Source: JAAFIP01 sp043728315 (GTDB lineage: Bacteria; Pseudomonadota; Gammaproteobacteria; Burkholderiales; Burkholderiaceae_C). From it: a stretch of 8,830 nt of DNA. The notes beneath the pieces are model-generated. The model did no database searches. It was not told the origin of the DNA and saw only the letters and a list, made by a program, of their open reading frames with translations. Both the position numbers and the translations under genes were made by a program. The first letter of the stretch is position 1, and the number at the start of each line of letters is the position of its first letter. Positions 1 through 6,927 of the stretch are shown in pieces. The DNA lies in NCBI GenBank assembly GCA_043728315.1, contig JAYTMT010000211.1, positions 1 through 8,830 on the forward strand. Direction: 5' to 3'.

Positions 1-414
1 GCTGGAGGCGGGCAGATTGAGGAATATCTGCGCGCGTATAATGGCGAAGGGATTCAGCACATCGCTTTGATCTGTGATGACCTTCTGGGTTGCTATGACA
101 ATCTAAAGACGCGCGGCGTCAACTTCATGACGACACCGCCAGAAACCTATTATGCGATGCTTGAGGCCCGCTTGCCCGGCCACGGCGAACCCACCTGTGA
201 ATTGAAAGCACGCGGCATCTTACTCGACGGCACGACAGACGGAGGCACACCGCGCTTGCTGCTGCAAATCTTTGCGCAACCCGAAATCGGGCCTGTGTTC
301 TTTGAATTCATCCAGCGTCGCGGCGACGAAGGCTTTGGCGAAGGCAATTTCAAGGCGCTGTTTGAAAGCATCGAGCTCGACCAGATGCGCCGTGGCGTGC
401 TCAAAAGCTCCTAA
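1..414 (+). CDS. hpd: 4-hydroxyphenylpyruvate dioxygenase, C-terminal part (5' end outside window)
   Basis: This Fe(II) enzyme converts 4-hydroxyphenylpyruvate to homogentisate in cytoplasmic phenylalanine/tyrosine catabolism. The frame is open from base 1 and 137 codons are visible before TAA at 412-414, with a second in-frame stop (TAG) directly after. The visible part is the C-terminal vicinal-oxygen-chelate domain. GEGIQHIAL carries an iron-binding His (codon 20), and GPVFFEFIQRRG carries the iron-binding Glu (codon 102). The 82-residue gap between them equals the known His240-Glu322 spacing of the Pseudomonas enzyme. The GFGEGNFKALFESIE segment is the family's C-terminal helix signature. 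The internal TTG at 67 is not a start, because conserved sequence continues upstream of it. phhA follows 11 bp later, so the two are probably co-transcribed. Identification is firm; the protein is incomplete only because the window begins inside it. Confidence 0.96.
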   Translation, partial: AGGGQIEEYLRAYNGEGIQHIALICDDLLGCYDNLKTRGVNFMTTPPETYYAMLEARLPGHGEPTCELKARGILLDGTTDGGTPRLLLQIFAQPEIGPVFFEFIQRRGDEGFGEGNFKALFESIELDQMRRGVLKSS

Positions 415-425
415 TAGTTGCCGCT

Positions 426-1322
426 ATGGATTTTGCAAACATTGGGGTCGCTGCCAGATCACCAGCGCGCTGCATGCCAGAGCCGCCAATCTTAGGCCAA
501 GCGCCCGTGGTTTATGGCGCAAGCCAGCGCCCACCGCGTGGCGACTATAGCCGCGCGCGCGCCGACTACAGCTGCGACCAAGGCTACAGCGCCTACCAAG
601 CAGCCGACCACGACACCTACCAGCGCCTGTGCGCACGCCAAAGCGCCCTGCTGCCCGGCTTGGCCTGCCAAACTTTCATAGCGGCGCTGCCACAGCTGGG
701 CGGCATGGAGCGCATTCCGCGCTTTGAAGACATCAATGCGCGCTTGCAGAGCGCCACTGGCTGGACTTTGGTGGGGGTGCCAGGCCTGATACCAGAGCTA
801 CCGTTTTTCACCCTGCTGTCAGAGCGCAAATTTCCTGTGACCACTTGGATACGCAAGCCCGATGAGTTTGACTACATCGTCGAGCCTGATTTGTTCCACG
901 ATTTGTTTGGCCATGTGCCACTTTTGTTCGCCAAAAGCTATGCAGACCACATACAGGCTTACGGCTTGGGCGCACTCAAAGCCCATGCACTCGAACATGG
1001 GCCAGCGCAGATCAAGGGTGCGGTGGAAATGCTCTCTCGCCTGTATTGGTTCACCATAGAGTTTGGATTGATGCAGGACAAAGGCGCGTTGCGCGCCTAT
1101 GGCGCTGGCCTTTTGAGTAGCGCTGGCGAGTTGCGCTACAGCGTGGAATCAAAAGAGCCGGCCCGCTTGGCGCTCAACCACACCCAAGACTTGCTGCGCT
1201 GCATGGCCACAAGCTATGCCATCGACCGCTTTCAAGACCCGTATTTTGTGATTGGTGGTTTTGCGGATTTACTGCGCCTTACTGCGTCAGATTTCACGCC
1301 TTTGTATGCACAAACACATTAA
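426..1322 (+). CDS. phhA: Phenylalanine 4-monooxygenase (phenylalanine hydroxylase)
   Basis: This pterin-dependent non-haem iron enzyme hydroxylates phenylalanine to tyrosine, feeding the pathway that the upstream dioxygenase continues. It is 298 aa, typical of short bacterial forms without a regulatory ACT domain. Counted from the first ATG, VPGLIPELPFF is at 118-128, and HDLFGHVP (158-165) holds iron ligands His158 and His163. The third ligand is Glu212 in TIEFGL; the C-terminal YFVI and DFTPLY motifs are also present. The His-to-Glu gap is 49 residues against 41 in the Chromobacterium violaceum enzyme (138/143/184), which implies an extra loop of about 8 residues near 189-197. The start is uncertain. 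ATG 426 is 11 bp after the previous stop but has no clear Shine-Dalgarno. ATG 474 (Met17) begins the part resembling remembered relatives (MPEPPILGQAP...). No phhB (pterin dehydratase) gene is in the window. Confidence 0.95.
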   Translation: MDFANIGVAARSPARCMPEPPILGQAPVVYGASQRPPRGDYSRARADYSCDQGYSAYQAADHDTYQRLCARQSALLPGLACQTFIAALPQLGGMERIPRFEDINARLQSATGWTLVGVPGLIPELPFFTLLSERKFPVTTWIRKPDEFDYIVEPDLFHDLFGHVPLLFAKSYADHIQAYGLGALKAHALEHGPAQIKGAVEMLSRLYWFTIEFGLMQDKGALRAYGAGLLSSAGELRYSVESKEPARLALNHTQDLLRCMATSYAIDRFQDPYFVIGGFADLLRLTASDFTPLYAQTH

Positions 1323-1361
1323 ACCATCCACACCTAAACCAAACAATTTAGTCATAAAAGC

Positions 1362-1404
1362 ATAGCGCACTATGACCATTTGGCGATGACATTGCGGGTT
1401 TTTT
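1362..1404 (-). repeat. Dispersed repeat copy 1, over the 3' end of the kinase gene
   Basis: Bases 1362-1404 align without gaps to 6878-6920 at 36 of 43 positions. The shared + strand core is CACTATGACCAT, then TGACATTG, then a T-run. In this copy the element contains the kinase stop codon (TAG on the - strand, 1370-1372) and its last residues (NVIAKWS). A small inverted repeat, CATAG-CGCA-CTATG, lies at 1361-1374. The + strand orientation matches the other two copies. The rest of the 47 bp between the convergent phhA and kinase genes shows no strong terminator. Confidence 0.7.
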
Positions 1405-4400
1405 CCTCAATATTACAAATATGCGCCACCTGAACGGCCGCCTGCGCAGGAAAACCTTGGGTGCAGGCGTGTTCTAGTACAAAGCAGGCTTCGGTAAGGG
1501 CCGAAGCCCCCACATTGGAGGCCGCTCCTTTGAGCGCATGGGCAGCGCGCGAGAGCACCTCTGCATCTCCCGTGGCCACGGCTGACACCAAATCTTGCGC
1601 ACGCTTGGGCGCATCTGTGATGAACAAGGCCACCACCTCGCGCGTCATGCTGCGCTCTTGGTCGTCAAACTCTTTGAACTGCTCCAAGCGGCTCCAGTCC
1701 ATCAGTTGCTCATCGAGCATGCCAGAATCATTGGCAGGTACCACATTTACAGAATTTTCTGGCAATGTCACCGCCATATCGTCATTGTTTGCTACATCAG
1801 GCATAGCAAGTATGGTTTGGGCTTTGCGCTGCTTGGCAGGGTCACGCGCATACTGGTTGAGCGCGCTGGAGAGCTCGTCTAAGCGCAGGGGCTTGGCCAA
1901 AAAGCCGATCATGCCACTGTCTAGGCAGCGCTTTCTGTCCTCTTCTAGCACCGAGGCGGTGAGCGCCAAGATCGGCGGTGCATTTGCGCCATACAGCGCA
2001 ATGATCTCGCGGGCGGAGGCAAACCCGTCCATCACGGGCATGTTGGCATCCATCAGCACCGCGGCATAGCGCTGGCCGCCCTCTAGCAACGAGTCGCGCA
2101 CTTTGTCGGCGGCTATGCGGCCATCTATGGCCGTGACCGAGGTGTAGCCTAGCTTGGCCAGCATGGCTTGGGCTACTTTAAGGTTCACTGCGTTGTCGTC
2201 GGCCACCAAAATACTTTGGTTTTTAAGCTTTGTAGCCTCTTTGGCTGTGGGCGATTTAGCGGGGTTGCCTTTGGACAGCACCCGCACAATGGCATCAAAC
2301 AACTGCGATTGGCGGTAGGGTTTTAAAAACTTGGCATCAAATATATGGGAGGACTCCCCTGTGGGCATGCTGCCCGAGGTGAGCAGCACTACCGGCGGCA
2401 TTTGCGCACCCAAGAGCACGCGCGCTGCCGATACAAAACCGAAACCATCCATTTCTGGCATGTGCATGTCAGACACGATCACGTCCACAGGGTTGGTTTT
2501 AAGCCACTGCAGCGCGTCGGCCGGACGCTCAAAAGTTTTCACCCCCATGCTCCAGCGGCTCAGTTGCTTGTCCAAAATCCGCAAATTCAGCGCGGTGTCG
2601 TCCACCACCACCACCTTCTTGTCTGCCAAGCTGGTCAGCTGCACGATCGAGGTGTGCGAGCTGTCAGGGGTGTCGGCATAGCCCAAGCGCGCCGTGAACC
2701 AAAAGGTCGAGCCCACGCCCAGCTCCGACTCCACACCTACATCGCCACCCATGATGTGTGCCAAGCGCTTGCAAATAGCCAAGCCCAAGCCAGTGCCGCC
2801 GTATTTGCGGGTGGTCGACGCATCGACTTGGCTGAACGACTGGAACAATGCGCCAATGCGGTCTGGCGGAATGCCAATGCCCGTGTCTTTGACCTGGAAC
2901 TCCACCAGTGCACCGCAAGACACATCGGTGCCGGGCTTGAAATCTTCTTTCAATACAGCGTGCACCACGACTTGGCCGCGCTCGGTGAATTTGACGGAGT
3001 TGTTGATGAAATTGATCAGCACTTGGCGCAGGCGCGTCACATCGCCTTTGACCCACATTGGCATTTCATCGCCCATGTCCGCAATCAGCTCCAAGCCCTT
3101 TTCGCGGGCACGGGGTGCGGCTATGTCACAGGCTTCTTCCAGCGCGGCTTGCAAATTCAAGGGCTCGTTTTCTAAGTCGAGTTTGCCCGATTCGATTTTA
3201 GAAAAATCCAAAATGTCATTGATCACGCCCAATAACTGGTCGCTGGAGACGCGCATGGTGTGCAAATAATCGGCTTGCTCGGCGTTCAAGGGGGTGTCGG
3301 CCATCAGGGTGGTCATGCCCACCACGCCGTTGAGCGGCGTGCGGATTTCGTGGCTCATGGTGGCCAAAAAGGCTGCTTTGGCGCGCGCACCGGCCTCGGC
3401 CGCGTCGCGCGCTTCTTCGAGCTGCACGGTGCGCTGGTTCACGCGCGCTTCGAGGTGTTCGTTGGCGTCTTCCAAATCTGCAGACTTGCGTGCAATTTCG
3501 GCGCGTGAGGTTTGCAGCCATTGGCCGCTTTGGTGCAATACGCTTGACAGCGTGCCAAGCTCGGTCACGCGGGATGTGTCTGGCAATGGCGGCACTTCAC
3601 CACGGCCTAGCTGCTGCGCTGCGGTGTTGAGCTGGGCAAAACGGCGGTTCAGGCGGTAGGCAAAAAGTGCCGCTAGCAATCCCCCCAAGATGATCACGGC
3701 AGCCAAAATAAACAAGGATTTACGCAGTGAGGCTTGCGTTTCGCCGACAAAATCGCTCTCGGGCGCGGCCACCACCAGTGTCCACCGCAAGCCCAAGGCC
3801 TCACCAAAAGGACGCAGCGAGGTTACCAAAGTTTCGCCCGACTGCCCTTTCACGCGCTGGTCACCCGAGATGCGTTTGACCGATTCTTCTTGGGTTTTGC
3901 CCACCAAGTCGCCGAGCACGGCAAAACTCTCGCGCACAGTGCTGTTGCTGCTGCTGGTAGGCTTGATACGCTGCAATTTACCAGCTACATCAGTGTAGAG
4001 CTCTTCCCCCGTGGAGCTGGCTACCAAAAAGCCCTTGTCATCGACCAAATAGGCGGCGCCAAACGGGCTGATTTTTTGCAGCTGCAGCAGCTCCGACAGG
4101 CGCTTGAGGTAAACCTCAACAGCCACCACGCCCATTACACTGCTGTCGGCACCAACAATGGGTTGCGCCAGCGTGACAATCAACTGCTTTTTGGAAGCCG
4201 AGGGGTAAATGCCGGAGAAAACACGGCCTTTGGCTGCCACTGCCTCCACGTACCAAGGCCGTTCGGTGGGTTCGTAATTTTTAGCCTCAGTAGTCTGTGC
4301 TTGGCTGCGGTCGCCGGGCTTGAATGCAGAGTAGTAGCTTCGGCCCTGGTCGCCCACGCGGCGCACACCTACACGCAGAAAATTGCCCGAGTTTTTAGAT

Positions 4401-4780
4401 ATATTTTCTACACCCAAGAACTCCCCCTTGGCCGTGCCTGCGTAGATATACGGCATGTTGGTAGACATGCGTGTGAGCGTGAATGCCAGTGCTTCAAACT
4501 GCACCAAATCGTCGAGCAATTGCCGCGTGCGCAGCACTTGCGCGTCGCTTGGGATTTCGTACAAAATGCCGTTGAATATGGTGTGCGCTTCGGCCAAATG
4601 GCTTTCTGTTTCGACTTGCACGCGCTCGGCCACATCAGAGACGATTTTGCGGGAGAAATCATGCACACTTTGCAGATGGCTGCTGTACATTTGCCAGCCC
4701 ACCAGAGCCGCTGGGATGATAGAAAACGCCAGAAAGCTGCCAATAAGTAGCACGCGCAAAGGTAATGATGGCAGGCGCAT
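1370..4780 (-). CDS. Hybrid sensor histidine kinase: dCache-HAMP-HisKA-HATPase-REC-REC-Hpt
   Basis: This 1136-aa inner-membrane sensor carries a complete internal phosphorelay. TM1 is about residues 8-30 and TM2 about 355-375. The roughly 320 residues between them form a periplasmic double-Cache sensor with the ERPWY motif (173-177). HAMP spans about 376-430, followed by a coiled coil to about 470. HisKA has MSHEIRTPLNG with phospho-acceptor His477. The ATPase shows an N-box (NFINNSVKFT, 590-599), DTGIGIP (632-638), an F-box (FQSFSQ) and GGTGLGL (661-667). REC1 (about 721-835) has Asp727/728, Asp771 and Lys820. REC2 (about 856-975) has Asp861/862, Asp911 and Lys963. The C-terminal Hpt has HALKGAASNVG with His1081. 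All key residues are present. ATG 4780 opens a normal N-terminus. The gene lies 32 bp downstream of the response regulator, its likely partner. The ligand is unknown. The last codons lie in a dispersed repeat. Confidence 0.96.
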   Translation of the reverse strand: MRLPSLPLRVLLIGSFLAFSIIPAALVGWQMYSSHLQSVHDFSRKIVSDVAERVQVETESHLAEAHTIFNGILYEIPSDAQVLRTRQLLDDLVQFEALAFTLTRMSTNMPYIYAGTAKGEFLGVENISKNSGNFLRVGVRRVGDQGRSYYSAFKPGDRSQAQTTEAKNYEPTERPWYVEAVAAKGRVFSGIYPSASKKQLIVTLAQPIVGADSSVMGVVAVEVYLKRLSELLQLQKISPFGAAYLVDDKGFLVASSTGEELYTDVAGKLQRIKPTSSSNSTVRESFAVLGDLVGKTQEESVKRISGDQRVKGQSGETLVTSLRPFGEALGLRWTLVVAAPESDFVGETQASLRKSLFILAAVIILGGLLAALFAYRLNRRFAQLNTAAQQLGRGEVPPLPDTSRVTELGTLSSVLHQSGQWLQTSRAEIARKSADLEDANEHLEARVNQRTVQLEEARDAAEAGARAKAAFLATMSHEIRTPLNGVVGMTTLMADTPLNAEQADYLHTMRVSSDQLLGVINDILDFSKIESGKLDLENEPLNLQAALEEACDIAAPRAREKGLELIADMGDEMPMWVKGDVTRLRQVLINFINNSVKFTERGQVVVHAVLKEDFKPGTDVSCGALVEFQVKDTGIGIPPDRIGALFQSFSQVDASTTRKYGGTGLGLAICKRLAHIMGGDVGVESELGVGSTFWFTARLGYADTPDSSHTSIVQLTSLADKKVVVVDDTALNLRILDKQLSRWSMGVKTFERPADALQWLKTNPVDVIVSDMHMPEMDGFGFVSAARVLLGAQMPPVVLLTSGSMPTGESSHIFDAKFLKPYRQSQLFDAIVRVLSKGNPAKSPTAKEATKLKNQSILVADDNAVNLKVAQAMLAKLGYTSVTAIDGRIAADKVRDSLLEGGQRYAAVLMDANMPVMDGFASAREIIALYGANAPPILALTASVLEEDRKRCLDSGMIGFLAKPLRLDELSSALNQYARDPAKQRKAQTILAMPDVANNDDMAVTLPENSVNVVPANDSGMLDEQLMDWSRLEQFKEFDDQERSMTREVVALFITDAPKRAQDLVSAVATGDAEVLSRAAHALKGAASNVGASALTEACFVLEHACTQGFPAQAAVQVAHICNIEEKTRNVIAKWS

Positions 4781-4812
4781 AGCCGTCTCTCGCTAGAAAA
4801 AAGGAAATGGGG

Positions 4813-5925
4813 TCAGACCAAGCTGGCGATTTCAACCGCGTCTATTGCCTGTGTGCGACCGGGAATATTCACCAAGGCACGCCGTCCGCTGCGTATAGCA
4901 CCCGTGATCAGGCGCGTGGACTGCACGGTGGCCGCTATGTTCCAATCTAGGGCAGGCTTGCCTTTAAACAGCGCCAAAGCAGTGGCTACTGTGTCGCCCA
5001 CGGGGGTGAGCTGGCTTGCGCCGCCAAACGGACCTTCTAACTTGGCAAAAGCCACCGGGCCGCTGTGCATGGCCACATTCACTGCAAAAAGTGGCAGGCC
5101 GCGGTCACCAAACTGCTGGCGCACAAAACCATCGACCCTGCGGCCTGCATCTGCCAAACCCAAGGCAGCGCGCACTGCCCGCAGGCCGTGGTTGACCGAA
5201 TGCGTGTCCGAGCCATCTACAAACACGGTGAGCATGCCATCGCCCACAAACTGCATGTAGCGCGCGCCAAACAGATGCACAGTATCGCCCACATTGCCAT
5301 AAAACTGCTTGATGACTAAGCCCAGCTCGGTGCTGGAGAGTTTCTGCGTCCACGTGGCGTAGTCGCGCACATCGGCATACAGCACGGTGGCGCTGGTGAA
5401 TTTTTCGTCGTCTTGCACATAGCCACTGTCTGGCCACTGCTCGGTAATGCTGCGCTCTAAGCGCTTTTCATACAACACGCTGATTTTGGCGCGCTGCTCT
5501 TCCAGCGCTATCCCCACGGCTTGGTCTACCACCACCGAGCGCATGGCTTCGGCGCGCACAATTTTGTTGATTTGCGCGGAAACGGCCTCGCGCAACTCCT
5601 GCGGGGCAAACGGTTTGGTGAGATAGTCGTCCGCACCAATGTTCATGCCTTGGCGCATATGGGTGCGGTCTTGCAGGGAGGTGAGCAAAATCACCGGGAT
5701 GGTGGCAATGTCCACCTCGTTGCGCAGGGCATCGAGCATTTGAAAGCCGTCCATATTGGGCATTTGCACGTCACTCACCACCAAGTCGGGGCGGTGCTGG
5801 CGAATCAAGGCCAAGCCAATAGCGCCGTCTTCGGCGGCCATCACGTCAAAGCCTTCTTTTTTGAGAACTTGGGACACCAGCATGCGGGTACCCGCGTCGT
5901 CGTCCATCACTACGATAAGTGGCAT
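4813..5925 (-). CDS. Response regulator with class III nucleotide cyclase-like output domain, catalytic site incomplete
   Basis: This 370-aa cytoplasmic protein joins an N-terminal receiver to a cyclase homology domain. The receiver (1-120) has the acidic cluster Asp8-10, phospho-acceptor Asp52 (SDVQMPNMDG), Thr82 and Lys104 (LTKPF). A helical linker (about 122-165) precedes the cyclase-like domain (about 176-325). Both metal aspartates are present, Asp185 (YADVRDY) and Asp229 (FVGDGMLTVF). Their 44-residue gap equals that of Mycobacterium tuberculosis Rv1625c (256/300). However, the purine-binding Lys position is Gln225, and in PVGDTVATALAL the transition-state Asn and Arg positions are Ala314 and Ala318. 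I infer weak, altered or no cyclase activity, perhaps a nucleotide-binding or docking output. Gaps to the hydrolase and kinase genes are 28 and 32 bp, so it is probably the kinase's final receiver. No clear Shine-Dalgarno precedes ATG 5925. Confidence 0.93.
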   Translation of the reverse strand: MPLIVVMDDDAGTRMLVSQVLKKEGFDVMAAEDGAIGLALIRQHRPDLVVSDVQMPNMDGFQMLDALRNEVDIATIPVILLTSLQDRTHMRQGMNIGADDYLTKPFAPQELREAVSAQINKIVRAEAMRSVVVDQAVGIALEEQRAKISVLYEKRLERSITEQWPDSGYVQDDEKFTSATVLYADVRDYATWTQKLSSTELGLVIKQFYGNVGDTVHLFGARYMQFVGDGMLTVFVDGSDTHSVNHGLRAVRAALGLADAGRRVDGFVRQQFGDRGLPLFAVNVAMHSGPVAFAKLEGPFGGASQLTPVGDTVATALALFKGKPALDWNIAATVQSTRLITGAIRSGRRALVNIPGRTQAIDAVEIASLV

Positions 5926-5937
5926 ATGTATAGGGCC

Positions 5938-5975
5938 TAGGCGTAAAAATTAACTATTTTTGGTAAATACGCCTA
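5938..5975. other. Inverted repeat (possible mRNA hairpin) at the hydrolase-regulator junction
   Basis: TAGGCGTA (5938-5945) pairs with TACGCCTA (5968-5975), an 8-bp perfect stem around a 22-base loop. Inside it, AAAAAT (5945-5950) and ATTTTT (5956-5961) form an alternative inner stem that shares base 5945 with the outer one. It covers the hydrolase stop codon and ends 13 bases before the regulator start. No T-run follows on the - strand, so it does not look like an intrinsic terminator. A role in mRNA processing or in translation of the regulator is possible but unproven. Confidence 0.4.
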
Positions 5976-6862
5976 AGTGTATCCTGCATCACTGTGGGTG
6001 TAAACGCAAGTTGTACGTGGCCATGCCCATGGTCTGTGCAGTTTTGCGCAGATTCGAGGTGGGCGCTTGAGACAGGAAAGACGATATTGTCGCAATTGCT
6101 CATCCAGCAAACGAATTTGGCGCGCCGCGTGGGCGACTCTTGTGCAGCGAGTGCGCGCAGCCAATCGCTGCCAAGGCGCATTTGCTGGCCATTGCGTGCG
6201 TGGCTTGCTGCGCCCAACCACGTGCCGTGGTGGGGCGTGCCAATGGTGATTATTTGGTGCACGCGCGCGTCGTCATTGGCCGCGCGCAGCCAAGCTCTGG
6301 CGGCCAAACCGCCCATGCTGTGGCCAATCACAATCGGGGGCAGTCCAGTCAATTGGGTGATTTGCACCACGGCACGGTCAATTTGGTCGGTGTAAGCATC
6401 GATTGAGCCAAATGCAGGCTCCATGGTGATCGAGGTATGGGCATGGCCTTGCGCGGCAAGGGCTTGCATATAGGGAGTCCACAAGGCGCGGTTGCAAAAG
6501 AATCCGTGCAAAAAAACCACGCCGCGCTTGGTTTCTTCGCCATGGCTGCCTACTACGGGCAAATAATCGGGCTGGGCATTGGTTTGCCAAGGCTGTCGCC
6601 AGCCCATTACCTGCGCGCACACCAGGTTTTCGCCCACCCAAGCGCCTAGGACTTGCAAGACACTGGCTCTGGGCGCAACATCGGCTCGGCTGACCCAGCG
6701 AGACGCTACGAATTGCATAGCAATCAGTGACCACTGCGCGCTGACAATGAGCAAAAATCCTATGAAAGCAATCGGTTTTGACGCACTGAACCAATACCCC
6801 AACCAAGCCAGCGCCAACAAAAGGCCAAAGATGCTAGCGGTGCGTTGAATTCTGGCGTTCAT
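5954..6862 (-). CDS. Membrane-anchored alpha/beta hydrolase (lipase/esterase-like)
   Basis: This 302-aa serine hydrolase of the alpha/beta-hydrolase fold probably cleaves a carboxylic ester or lipid; the substrate cannot be read from sequence. Two hydrophobic segments (about 10-26 and 31-53) anchor the N-terminus in the membrane. The catalytic domain starts near residue 113. VVFLHGFF (115-122) provides the oxyanion-hole HG motif. IGHSMGGLAARAW (179-191) is the nucleophile elbow with Ser182. TIGTPHHGTWLG (206-217) is a lipase-type motif. CDNIVFP gives the likely acid Asp258, and GHGHVQLAF the likely base His282. The start is supported by AGGA five bases before the ATG. The gene is 65 bp after the GMC gene and 28 bp before the response regulator on the same strand. 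A link to signalling is therefore suggested by position only. The family is clear, the exact activity unknown. Confidence 0.9.
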   Translation of the reverse strand: MNARIQRTASIFGLLLALAWLGYWFSASKPIAFIGFLLIVSAQWSLIAMQFVASRWVSRADVAPRASVLQVLGAWVGENLVCAQVMGWRQPWQTNAQPDYLPVVGSHGEETKRGVVFLHGFFCNRALWTPYMQALAAQGHAHTSITMEPAFGSIDAYTDQIDRAVVQITQLTGLPPIVIGHSMGGLAARAWLRAANDDARVHQIITIGTPHHGTWLGAASHARNGQQMRLGSDWLRALAAQESPTRRAKFVCWMSNCDNIVFPVSSAHLESAQNCTDHGHGHVQLAFTPTVMQDTLRRIYQK

Positions 6863-6867
6863 GATAT

Positions 6868-6871
6868 TCCT
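6868..6871 (-). promoter_or_regulatory. Shine-Dalgarno site of the hydrolase gene
   Basis: The - strand reads AGGA followed by ATATC and then ATG, a 5-base spacing. This is the clearest ribosome binding site in the window and fixes the hydrolase start at 6862. It sits just outside the core of repeat copy 2, within its AT-rich flank. Confidence 0.6.
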
Positions 6872-6877
6872 AAATTA

Positions 6878-6920
6878 ATAGCACACTATGACCATATGAC
6901 GCTGACATTGTGTGATTTTT
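6878..6920 (-). repeat. Dispersed repeat copy 2, filling the GMC-hydrolase gap
   Basis: This copy matches copy 1 at 36 of 43 positions and copy 3 at 25 of 34 (6877-6910 against 7771-7804), both without gaps. It occupies most of the 65-bp intergenic space and ends close to the GMC stop codon. On the - strand it reads GTCAGCGTCATATGGTCATA, with three GTCA words. An AT-rich TATTAAT lies near the hydrolase side and could serve as a -10 element, but no good -35 is visible, so no promoter is called. Confidence 0.75.
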
Positions 6921-6927
6921 TTATAAA

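Noticed and set aside
67..69. TTG at 67 as the start of a small separate gene
   Set aside because: The frame is open to base 1 and upstream codons encode the conserved GEGIQHIA iron-ligand motif, so this is the inside of the dioxygenase gene.
1323..1369. Bidirectional terminator between phhA and the kinase gene
   Set aside because: Only a 5-bp stem (CATAG/CTATG) is present and it has no adjoining T-run in either direction. It is better explained as part of the repeat.
3734..4750. Long + strand open frame (338 codons) opposite the kinase sensor region
   Set aside because: It is His-, Gln- and Arg-rich with no domain pattern, and lies wholly inside the well-supported kinase gene. It is a by-product of the GC-biased codon use of the other strand. 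The same applies to the + strand frame at 2345-3175.
6872..6912. Sigma-70 promoter inside repeat copy 2
   Set aside because: A TATTAAT-like -10 exists on the - strand but no -35 match occurs at the right distance, so it was not listed as a promoter.
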